Positions 17,432-24,855 of a DNA stretch of 53,624 nucleotides are shown here, piece by piece (positions within the stretch are counted from its first letter, which is position 1; the number at the start of each line of letters is the position of its first letter). The notes under the pieces are model-generated. The model had not been told where the DNA came from and searched no databases. It worked only from the letters and a program-made list of their open reading frames with translations. A program made the translations under genes and the position numbers. This DNA comes from Parcubacteria group bacterium GW2011_GWA2_42_14 (GTDB taxonomy: Bacteria > Patescibacteriota > Minisyncoccia > Sungbacterales > GWA2-42-14): the NCBI GenBank assembly GCA_000998135.1, contig LCCV01000006.1, positions 1 through 53,624 of the forward strand, read 5' to 3'.

Positions 17432-17499
17432 TAACTTACAACCTGCAACCAAAAACCTACAACGCGCGTTGTCGGTTATCGGTTGCTAGTTGTTGGTTA
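17432..17499. repeat. Heptad-phased ACCTACA / TTGTCGG hairpin
   Basis: ACTTACA ACCTGCA ACCAAAA ACCTACA ACGCGCG TTGTCGG TTATCGG TTGCTAG TTGTTGG. Confidence 0.8.
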
Positions 17500-17501
17500 A
17501 A

Positions 17502-18089
17502 ATGTATCTTTTCATCGGCCTCGGCAATCCCGGGCCAAAATTTGAAAATACCCGCCACAACATAGGGCGGGAGACACTAATGAAATGGCAGGTAAACCTC
17601 AAACTTGCCCCTTTTGAATTTGATAAAAAATGGAATGCCCTTGTTTCCAAAAATAAAAAAGCGATTTTATTATTACCCGAAACGTTTATGAATAATTCCG
17701 GGAAAGCAATTGCTCCGTCAATAAGTTTTTTCAAAATCAGGCCAAAAAATATTATCGCGCTTCATGATGATTCTGATATAGAATTCGGACGAACCAAGCT
17801 TTCCTTCGCCAAACATTCTGCCGGACATAAAGGAGTTGAATCAACCAAACGCGCCATCGGCACTTTGGATTTTTGGCGGCTCCGCATCGGCATTCAACCG
17901 CCCCTTCGGGCGAGTCTCACCAAAGGCGGAAAAAAGAAAAGAGTTGACGCCATGAAACTCGTTTTGCAAAAATTCAAACCGGACGAGGAAAAAACCCTTA
18001 AAAAGGTTATCAAAAAAATTCTGGAAGGACTTGAAATAATTATTGCGGACGGTCCGGAACAGGCGATGAATTTCTTAAATCAAAATTAA
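17502..18089 (+). CDS. pth: Peptidyl-tRNA hydrolase
   Basis: MYLFIGLGNPGPKFENTRHNIGRE, LLPETFMNNSGKAIAP, LHDDSDIEFGRTKLSFAKHSAGHKGVESTKRAIGTLDFWRLRIGI. Confidence 0.93.
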   Translation: MYLFIGLGNPGPKFENTRHNIGRETLMKWQVNLKLAPFEFDKKWNALVSKNKKAILLLPETFMNNSGKAIAPSISFFKIRPKNIIALHDDSDIEFGRTKLSFAKHSAGHKGVESTKRAIGTLDFWRLRIGIQPPLRASLTKGGKKKRVDAMKLVLQKFKPDEEKTLKKVIKKILEGLEIIIADGPEQAMNFLNQN

Positions 18090-18125
18090 AAACCCGCGCT
18101 CTTATCGAGCGCGGTTTTCTTTTTG
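18089..18125. terminator. Bidirectional terminator between convergent genes
   Basis: AAAACCCGCGCTC TTAT CGAGCGCGGTTTTC. Confidence 0.8.
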
Positions 18126-18650
18126 GTATTCTAGCATCTGCCGGAAAAGGTCTGCCTGCTCAAGCGCATCATCAAGCGCGTTATGCGTATGAGGAAAATC
18201 AGTTCTGAAAATCAAGTTACTTTTACTTGATTCCTGCCACATTTTTCCGGTTAATCCCATATAATAAGCTTTGGCGCAAAGCACAGCGTTTTCAAAAGGA
18301 TTATGCCCAAGAAAAGTTGCAAAATACCAATCAACGAACATGTGGTCAAAGGGAGCAAAGAAAGCCACAAAAACCGGTTTTTTACCTCCTGAAACCCGCT
18401 TAACCCATACTGCGAATTTTCTCATTGCTTTTTCCGGCGGAGTGCCGAATTGTTTCAAATGTTCCATATCAAGCCCGCAAACAGCAAGAGATTCCGGCTC
18501 ATAATTATCATTTAACGGCTTTAACTCAACATAAAATCTTTGGGAAGTATCATAAACAGGGCACGCGCCGATTGAAAGCATGTTGTAATATCCGGGCCGA
18601 TTCCTGCCGGAACATTCAACATCAACAGAAATATAAATTTCTTCCTGCAT
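18102..18650 (-). CDS. DEDD-family 3'-5' exonuclease-like protein
   Basis: YISVDVECSG (Exo I D-x-E), FDHMFVDW, HNALDDALEQADLFRQML. Confidence 0.75.
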   Translation of the reverse strand: MQEEIYISVDVECSGRNRPGYYNMLSIGACPVYDTSQRFYVELKPLNDNYEPESLAVCGLDMEHLKQFGTPPEKAMRKFAVWVKRVSGGKKPVFVAFFAPFDHMFVDWYFATFLGHNPFENAVLCAKAYYMGLTGKMWQESSKSNLIFRTDFPHTHNALDDALEQADLFRQMLEYQKENRAR

Positions 18651-18660
18651 TTTTCATTCC

Positions 18661-18719
18661 CTTTTTAAAGACCGGCAAAAACATATTTTTATTCTAAACG
18701 CCCCTTGTTAAATTGTCAA
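18661..18719 (-). promoter_or_regulatory. Promoter TTGACA-N17-TAGAAT plus boxA-like GGTCTTTAAAAAG leader
   Basis: -35 at 18714-18719, -10 at 18691-18696, boxA-like at 18661-18673 (complement). Confidence 0.6.
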
Positions 18720-18818
18720 ATGCGCAGGCAAACTATTCGCTTATTCGCGCGAACTGGCGAATGGTTGCTATGTCGAAATTTAAAAAATCCGCCGAGTTAA
18801 TTGCGGCGGATTGCTTTT

Positions 18819-19505
18819 TTAAAAAGCTATATTGCAAAGTTCAATAGAATATTTATGCCGATATCCTCGCTGTTCCAACAATTTTCGTTGATACCGCATA
18901 TGAGCCGCTCCAAATTTTACACCTATTGATTGAGGATTTTTCTCACGAATAATTTGATCAAACTTTCGAAAAACCATCTCATCTCGCGGCCGACCTATAG
19001 CGCCCGGAAGTATATCCATCAACACCTCATCCGACCACAAAAAAATAAATCCGTCTCCCCATTCTTTTTTTGAAAATTGATTATTTTCAACACGTTTTAA
19101 TGCGTTTTTAACATATTCAACAACATTCTTCTTTCTAAAAACAGAAAGGCGATTTAACCCCTCTTTCATCTTCTCTTCCGGAGAAAAATCAAATTTCTCT
19201 TCATCCCCGGCTTCCCACCCACTTCCCGCTACATCAAATTGGCCGCTCTCTGAAACAAGGTCTTTAAAATATTGCTGAATCACAATAAAGTAAGTGCGAA
19301 TTGCCGGAAAAAAGGCCTCATCAATTACTTCGCTGTTCATTTTTCTAAAATCTTCTTCCGTCTCTTTTTGAAAATCCTCATCAGAAATTGCCTCTTGCGA
19401 TGAGGGATGAATACAGTATTCATACAAAACGACTTCACATGGTTCTAATATTTTTTTAACATTTTCATAATATTTCTTATCGCCGACATGGTTCATGCCA
19501 ACCAT
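18819..19505 (-). CDS. Hypothetical protein, possibly TraB/PrgY-like superfamily
   Basis: MVGMNHVGDKKYYENVKKILEPCEVVLYEYC...GVKFGAAHMRYQRKLLEQRGY resembles the TraB/GumN pattern. Confidence 0.5.
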   Translation of the reverse strand: MVGMNHVGDKKYYENVKKILEPCEVVLYEYCIHPSSQEAISDEDFQKETEEDFRKMNSEVIDEAFFPAIRTYFIVIQQYFKDLVSESGQFDVAGSGWEAGDEEKFDFSPEEKMKEGLNRLSVFRKKNVVEYVKNALKRVENNQFSKKEWGDGFIFLWSDEVLMDILPGAIGRPRDEMVFRKFDQIIREKNPQSIGVKFGAAHMRYQRKLLEQRGYRHKYSIELCNIAF

Positions 19506-19801
19506 AATTACCCTTTCCCCAATTGCGGGTGTTCATAATAATGCGCATACGTATAAATTCAACCTGGTTTTATAACAAACTCACCGCCATCTTGAGAAAC
19601 TATTTCTGCCACTCTAATTTCCTATTTTTAAAAACCTATTTTTATCTTATTTCATAATAGAAAACCGCAATCAAGTGTCAACCAATAACAACCTAGCAAC
19701 CTAAACTATTTACTACTTAAAACAGCCAGACAACTGTTCTCTTATTCGTACGAATAAGCGAATAATTGCATGAACGATAGGAATAGTATACTGATAGCTA
19801 T

Positions 19802-20074
19802 ATGGATAATCATATGAAAAAATTAGAACGAACAATCAAGGCAATGGCCAATTATAGGAGACTTGCCATTCTTGCCTACCTTAAGGGTGAAAGGGAAGCG
19901 ACTGTGGGCAATATTGCCGCAGCCATTCACCTTTCGTTTCGATCAACCTCGAAACATCTTGGTGTCCTGGCAGCAGCTGACATTGTTGAAAAAGAGCAGA
20001 GAAGGTTAGAGGCGTTTTATTGGATAGCTCCGGCTCTTAAACCGGCTGCAAGCCGAATTATTTCTCTTCTATAA
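19802..20074 (+). CDS. ArsR-family winged-helix transcriptional regulator
   Basis: LERTIKAMANYRRLAILAYLKGEREATVGNIAAAIHLSFRSTSKHLGVLAAADIVEKEQ. Confidence 0.85.
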   Translation: MDNHMKKLERTIKAMANYRRLAILAYLKGEREATVGNIAAAIHLSFRSTSKHLGVLAAADIVEKEQRRLEAFYWIAPALKPAASRIISLL

Positions 20075-20186
20075 TTTTTTGTTTTCTATGTTATTTGTAT
20101 GATTACACCATTCGTACGAATTAGCAAATGATTGCTATGTCGAAATTTAAAAAAAATCCGCCGCCTTGATAGGCAGCGGGCTATTT

Positions 20187-20519
20187 TTATTTCTTCTTTA
20201 TGCGGCCGTATACCCTTTTATCGACTATTTTATTCTTTTTAATAAACTCGACTTCAATGTCAATTCCCAGTTCTATCCCTACTGCAAAAATCATATTTAT
20301 GACATCTGCGATTTCTTCTCCAACCGTCGCGGAAATCTCACGGTTTTGATCGACATGCATCCCGCTTATTTTTCTGCACGCATTTACTAATTCGCCCAAT
20401 TCTTCTGTCAATAAAAGCAATCGTTCCTGCAAAGTTTCATCTTCAAATCCGCGCTCTTTGATTTTACAAGCAACAAAGTACTGCAGATGTTTTATTGTAC
20501 CATTTTTTAATTTGAACAT
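20187..20519 (-). CDS. MazG-like nucleotide pyrophosphohydrolase-family protein
   Basis: LLLLTEELGELVNACRK...GEEIADVINMIFAVGIELGIDIE matches the MazG-like EExxE...D pattern. Confidence 0.75.
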   Translation of the reverse strand: MFKLKNGTIKHLQYFVACKIKERGFEDETLQERLLLLTEELGELVNACRKISGMHVDQNREISATVGEEIADVINMIFAVGIELGIDIEVEFIKKNKIVDKRVYGRIKKK

Positions 20520-20579
20520 TTTTTCTTATCAAAAATCTTGCTTTTTAAACCGTTTTTATGATATAATGTAAAAAGAAAA

Positions 20580-22760
20580 ATGTCAACAGGACCGCCGATA
20601 CGAGAATTTCTGATTGTTTCTATAACCCCCCAATTTTTGGAAAGGGGTGTTTTGTGGTTTCAGGAAAATTACGAAAAAGTTAAACACGCTATAAGAAGTC
20701 CTTCGGCAAGCTCAGGAAATACAATTGGGTTTTGGCAAAATAACGCGCTGATTATTGAAAAAGAGCTGGAAATAAAGCCCGGAGAATTTTTACGGCGCAT
20801 TTCCGGTTTCGGCTATGAAAAAACTGGGATGCTTTTCGGAAAAGGGGAATTCGCGCATCACGGAAATATAATTGATATTTGGCCGATAAACTCCGATGCG
20901 CCCTTCAAAATTGAATTTTTTGGAAATAAGATTGAAGAAATTTACCTACAACCTACAACCGACAACAAACAACCGACAACTACTACGCGATTTACAAAAA
21001 AATACGGAAGTCTTAAAAATTTAAAACCGGGTAATTATGTCGTTCACGTTGACCATGGTATAGGAATTTTTCGCGGTATTACCGCGAAAAATGAAATCCA
21101 AAATCCGAAATCCGAAATCCTAAACAAACCCAAAATTCAAAACCACAAAATACAAAACGAGTTTGGAAATTTAAAATTGGAAATTGAAAATTCCACCACA
21201 AAAAATGCCGATGCATTTTTTATGGTTGAATATGCTCCGCCCAGAGACAGAACCGAACCTGACCGGCTTTTTGTCCCGGTTGAACAGGAAAAACGCCTTT
21301 CCCCTTATATCGGCTTTGAAACGCCTGTAATCCATCGCCTGGGAGGAAATCTCTGGACAAAAATCAAAAAACGAATAAGAGAGGACGCCGAAAAATTGGC
21401 CAAAGAATTGCTTAAAATTTACGCGGTGAGGGAAAGCATTACAAGGCCTCCTTACCAATTTGACGAAACAATGGCGCGTGAATTTGCCGATGAATTTGAA
21501 TTTGTTGAAACCGAAGACCAAACCAAGGCCATTGAAGACATTAAAAAAGATTTTTTGCGGGAAAGCCCCATGGACAGGATTATTTGCGGAGATGTTGGAT
21601 TCGGCAAAACCGAAGTGGCTATGCGGGCCGTGTTTGACGCTGTCGCGAATAATTATCAGGTTGCCTTAATTTCACCAACCACGATTCTTGCCAATGAACA
21701 CAATAAAAATTTTGAAAAACGTTTTGCAAAATTCCCCGTGGAAATTTGTTCGCTTTCCCGTTTAACTCCGGCAAAAGAACTTAAAAAAACCTTGGAAAAA
21801 ATAAAAGAAGGGAAATGCGACATAGTTATAGGCACCCATCGCCTGCTTTCTCAAGACGTTGCATTCAAAAATTTAGGCCTAGTTATTATTGACGAAGAAC
21901 AGCGTTTCGGCGTCAAGCAAAAAGAAAAATTCAAAGAACTCCGCTCTTCCTGCGATATTTTATCGCTTTCGGCCACACCCATTCCAAGAACGCTTAACTT
22001 GGCCATGGCCAAACTTCGCGACCTTTCCATAATTTCTACGCCGCCCCCCGGCCGCCTGCCTATTAAAACATTCATTCTCCCGCATTCTTATAAAATATTT
22101 GCCCGGGCGATTATTTCGGAAATTAAGAGAAAAGGCCAAATTTATTTTCTTCATAACCGCATTGAAACAATTGAAAAAGTTAAAGAAAAATTGCAAAGAG
22201 CGCTTGAAAAAGAGAAAAAAAATAAAAGTAGCGCAAATTTTCGCACTCGTGAAAATTTGCGCGTCAATTCCACCTTCCACTTTCCGCTTTCCACCCCCCG
22301 TATAGAAATCATCCACGGCCGGATGGATGAAAAAACCATGATTAGAATCATGGATGAATTCCGCGCCAAAAAAATTGATATACTACTCGCAACGACAATC
22401 ATTGAAAACGGCCTAGATTTTTCCAATGCCAATACCCTGATAGTGGACGATGCAACCCGGCTTGGTTTGGCACAGGCCTATCAAATAAGAGGAAGAATAG
22501 GAAGAGGCGATAAAGAGGCCTACGCATATTTTTCCTATCGGCCAAATTCAATTACCGAAATGGCTATGGAGCGGCTTCTGGCTCTCAAAGAATTTGAAGA
22601 ACTGGGCTCGGGATATGAAGTAGCTCTTCGGGACCTTGAAATGCGCGGAGCGGGAAATATTTTGGGACGGGAACAATCGGGAGCCATTAACCGCGTGGGC
22701 CTTAACCTTTACTGCCAAATCTTGGCCGATGCGGTTGAAGAATTAAAAAAGACGGCGTAA
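20580..22760 (+). CDS. mfd: Transcription-repair coupling factor Mfd (short form)
   Basis: CarD/RID-like PGNYVVHVDHGIGIF, helicase motifs CGDVGFGKTEVAMRA, SPTTILANEH, IIDEEQRFGVKQKE, SATPIPRTL, RIGRGDKEAYAYF. Confidence 0.93.
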   Translation: MSTGPPIREFLIVSITPQFLERGVLWFQENYEKVKHAIRSPSASSGNTIGFWQNNALIIEKELEIKPGEFLRRISGFGYEKTGMLFGKGEFAHHGNIIDIWPINSDAPFKIEFFGNKIEEIYLQPTTDNKQPTTTTRFTKKYGSLKNLKPGNYVVHVDHGIGIFRGITAKNEIQNPKSEILNKPKIQNHKIQNEFGNLKLEIENSTTKNADAFFMVEYAPPRDRTEPDRLFVPVEQEKRLSPYIGFETPVIHRLGGNLWTKIKKRIREDAEKLAKELLKIYAVRESITRPPYQFDETMAREFADEFEFVETEDQTKAIEDIKKDFLRESPMDRIICGDVGFGKTEVAMRAVFDAVANNYQVALISPTTILANEHNKNFEKRFAKFPVEICSLSRLTPAKELKKTLEKIKEGKCDIVIGTHRLLSQDVAFKNLGLVIIDEEQRFGVKQKEKFKELRSSCDILSLSATPIPRTLNLAMAKLRDLSIISTPPPGRLPIKTFILPHSYKIFARAIISEIKRKGQIYFLHNRIETIEKVKEKLQRALEKEKKNKSSANFRTRENLRVNSTFHFPLSTPRIEIIHGRMDEKTMIRIMDEFRAKKIDILLATTIIENGLDFSNANTLIVDDATRLGLAQAYQIRGRIGRGDKEAYAYFSYRPNSITEMAMERLLALKEFEELGSGYEVALRDLEMRGAGNILGREQSGAINRVGLNLYCQILADAVEELKKTA
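20943..20990. repeat. Heptad-phased ACCTACA/ACCGACA repeat inside mfd
   Basis: ACCTACA ACCTACA ACCGACA ACAAACA ACCGACA ACTAC, translated in frame as YLQPTTDNKQPTTTT. Confidence 0.8.
21067..21200. repeat. Palindrome plus heptad-phased AAATCCN hairpin inside mfd
   Basis: TTTTTCGCGGTA-T-TACCGCGAAAAA then AATCCAA AATCCGA AATCCGA AATCCTA ... GGAAATT TAAAATT GGAAATT GAAAATT CC. Confidence 0.8.
22231..22299. repeat. 12-bp hairpin plus heptad-phased TCCACCT repeat inside mfd
   Basis: GCGCAAATTTTC-GCACTCGT-GAAAATTTGCGC; TCCACCT TCCACTT TCCGCTT TCCACCC. Confidence 0.8.
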
Positions 22761-22788
22761 TGCCGTCTCAAAAATCTAACTAAAAAAA

Positions 22789-24531
22789 TTAATTTTCTTT
22801 CGGGTTAAGATCATTTTCCTTGTTCTCTTTAACCGCTTCCACAAAAGCCTGAATAACCGGCGCGGAAATCGCATAAGTGGCATCACTGACATCCTTGGGT
22901 TCATTAGGGTCAATCCCTGTATTCATAAACAAACCGACAACCTCGCCCCGAACGTTAAAAATCGGCGCTCCCAAAGCGATATTTTTTACCTTAGCCGGAA
23001 AAATAAGCGCGGGTCCTACCCGATTAAGAAGGATTTCCGAATACGGCAGGGAATCACCGTTTCCGATATTTTTCAAAACCAGCGAAAAATAAATAGTGCC
23101 GACTTTTGTTTTTTCCGAAAAAACAACTGGCTTTTTATAATTAGGATACGGCTTTTCAAGTTTGAATAATGCCAACCCGATTTCTGATTCGGCAAACACC
23201 AGCTTGGCCGGAATACGATTAAAAAAGTAATGAGACCTATAGGCCTGCAACGGGTCTTTATTCAAAAACGAGGTAACACTAACAATATATTTTTCATCAA
23301 CCAAAAATGCGTTGGTGTAACGATAGACAGAATTCCCTCTCCAGTCAATAGAATCTTCAGTAAGCAGTCCCTGATTTCCGCTAATCACTTCGGCCACAGC
23401 CGGGGGAAGAAGCTCAAGCGATTCTCCGAAATTAGGAAAAGAATTTTTCTTTTTTTCCGGCAATTGGGGCGACTCACCGCCGCCGTTTTCTTCTTCCAAA
23501 CCCCTCATCGGGCGCTCGGTTAAAACAACGTTAAGTTTTAATTTCTGGCCGTTACGCAAAACCTCCATAGGCAGGGAAACTCCGACAGGAGAACGCGCCA
23601 CCAACCTTTGCAGATGGAACGCTCCGGTAATACTAACACCATTGAAAGAAACAATAATATCGCCATTGCTAACTCCGGCCAAAGCCGCCCCCGTATTTTC
23701 CTGAACGCCGACAATAAAAACGCCCTCATTTGCCGGAAGAGGCCAGGGAATATTTTTTGCCTTAGCCGTTTCTTCGTCTAAATCCTGTGTCAAATCAGTA
23801 ATTTCCACCCCTAGGTGCGCGTAAGTAACCTTGCCTTTCGCTATAATTTCCCGAGCCGATTTCAAAACATCATTAATAGGAATGGCAAAACCAATGTTGT
23901 TGGCTTTTTCTGGATTAATGATGGAAGAATTCATTCCAACAACTTCTCCCTTAATGCTAAATAATGGCCCGCCGGAGTTTCCCGGGTTGATTGCGGCATC
24001 AGTCTGAATAACTTCCTGGGTTCCGCCGAATGGACCGCCCCTATGAACACCGCTTACAACACCCACAGTAACACTCTGGTATAACCCAAAAGGAGTGCCA
24101 ATCGCGTATACCCATTCACCGGGTTTAACCTTGTCGGAATCTCCAAGCGGGACCGGAGCCAAATTAACCGGTTCATCAATCTTCACAACAGCGACATCAA
24201 GTTCCGTATCCGGTTTGCCTACCACCCGCGCCTTATAATATTTTTTCTCGGAAACATACACCTTAACTTCTTTGTCGTCCTTAACCACATGGGCGTTGGT
24301 CAAAATGAAACCATCTGCCGTCAAAACAAATCCGCTTCCCTGGCCCTTGCCGTTTACCGAAATCAAAACGGTGTGCTTAACGCTCTTTTCAAAAAGATTG
24401 GAAAAGGTATCAGGGTGGATGGTTGTATCGATTTTCTTGTTCTTCGAAGAAGCGGCATGGAGGTCATTAACCGTTACAAAAGTTGCTAATAAAACCATCA
24501 ATATAACCAACCACGTTTTTCCAAAACGCAT
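22789..24531 (-). CDS. HtrA/DegP-like serine protease with PDZ and a second degenerate protease-like domain
   Basis: VLTADGFILTNAHVV, DAAINPGNSGGPLFSIKGEVVGMNSSII, PDZ NTGAALAGVSNGDIIVSFNG; C-terminal ALGAPIFNVRGEVVGLFMNT. Confidence 0.9.
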   Translation of the reverse strand: MRFGKTWLVILMVLLATFVTVNDLHAASSKNKKIDTTIHPDTFSNLFEKSVKHTVLISVNGKGQGSGFVLTADGFILTNAHVVKDDKEVKVYVSEKKYYKARVVGKPDTELDVAVVKIDEPVNLAPVPLGDSDKVKPGEWVYAIGTPFGLYQSVTVGVVSGVHRGGPFGGTQEVIQTDAAINPGNSGGPLFSIKGEVVGMNSSIINPEKANNIGFAIPINDVLKSAREIIAKGKVTYAHLGVEITDLTQDLDEETAKAKNIPWPLPANEGVFIVGVQENTGAALAGVSNGDIIVSFNGVSITGAFHLQRLVARSPVGVSLPMEVLRNGQKLKLNVVLTERPMRGLEEENGGGESPQLPEKKKNSFPNFGESLELLPPAVAEVISGNQGLLTEDSIDWRGNSVYRYTNAFLVDEKYIVSVTSFLNKDPLQAYRSHYFFNRIPAKLVFAESEIGLALFKLEKPYPNYKKPVVFSEKTKVGTIYFSLVLKNIGNGDSLPYSEILLNRVGPALIFPAKVKNIALGAPIFNVRGEVVGLFMNTGIDPNEPKDVSDATYAISAPVIQAFVEAVKENKENDLNPKEN

Positions 24532-24686
24532 TTTCGTTCTCCTTTTTCAAGGACAAAAAAACAGGGATTTTCGCCTACTCCTTCCTATTCAAGCATGTCA
24601 AAGTGCCATGCTTTCTTAGGAATAGAGTCGAAGAGAAAACCCCCGTTTTCTTTGCCCTTTTCTTTCCAGAAAGCTATTGTAATTAC

Positions 24687-24714
24687 ATTATATCATGCTG
24701 GAATCTATTGTCAA
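24687..24714 (-). promoter_or_regulatory. Promoter TTGACA-N16-TATAAT for the DegP-like gene
   Basis: Complement of ATTATA (24687-24692) and TGTCAA (24709-24714). Confidence 0.75.
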
Positions 24715-24725
24715 ATTATTAACCG

Positions 24726-24805
24726 CTAATCAATCGCGAATTATTTCGCGAATGGTTCGATAAACTCACCATAAATATTCGCGAATAAAATTAGTGATTG
24801 ATTAG
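24726..24805. repeat. Long imperfect inverted repeat (CTAATCAATC...ATTCGCGAAT)
   Basis: Arms CTAATCAATCGCGAATTATTTCGCGAAT and ATTCGCGAATAAAATTAGTGATTGATTAG. Confidence 0.8.
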
Positions 24806-24831
24806 AGAGAATTGGACAAAAGAAAAAAATA

Positions 24832-24855
24832 AAGCCGCCCGTTAACCGCGGGCGG
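24832..24855 (-). terminator. Rho-independent terminator of VWA operon
   Basis: Complement: GCCGCCCG CGGTTAA CGGGCGGC TTTATTTTTTT. Confidence 0.85.
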
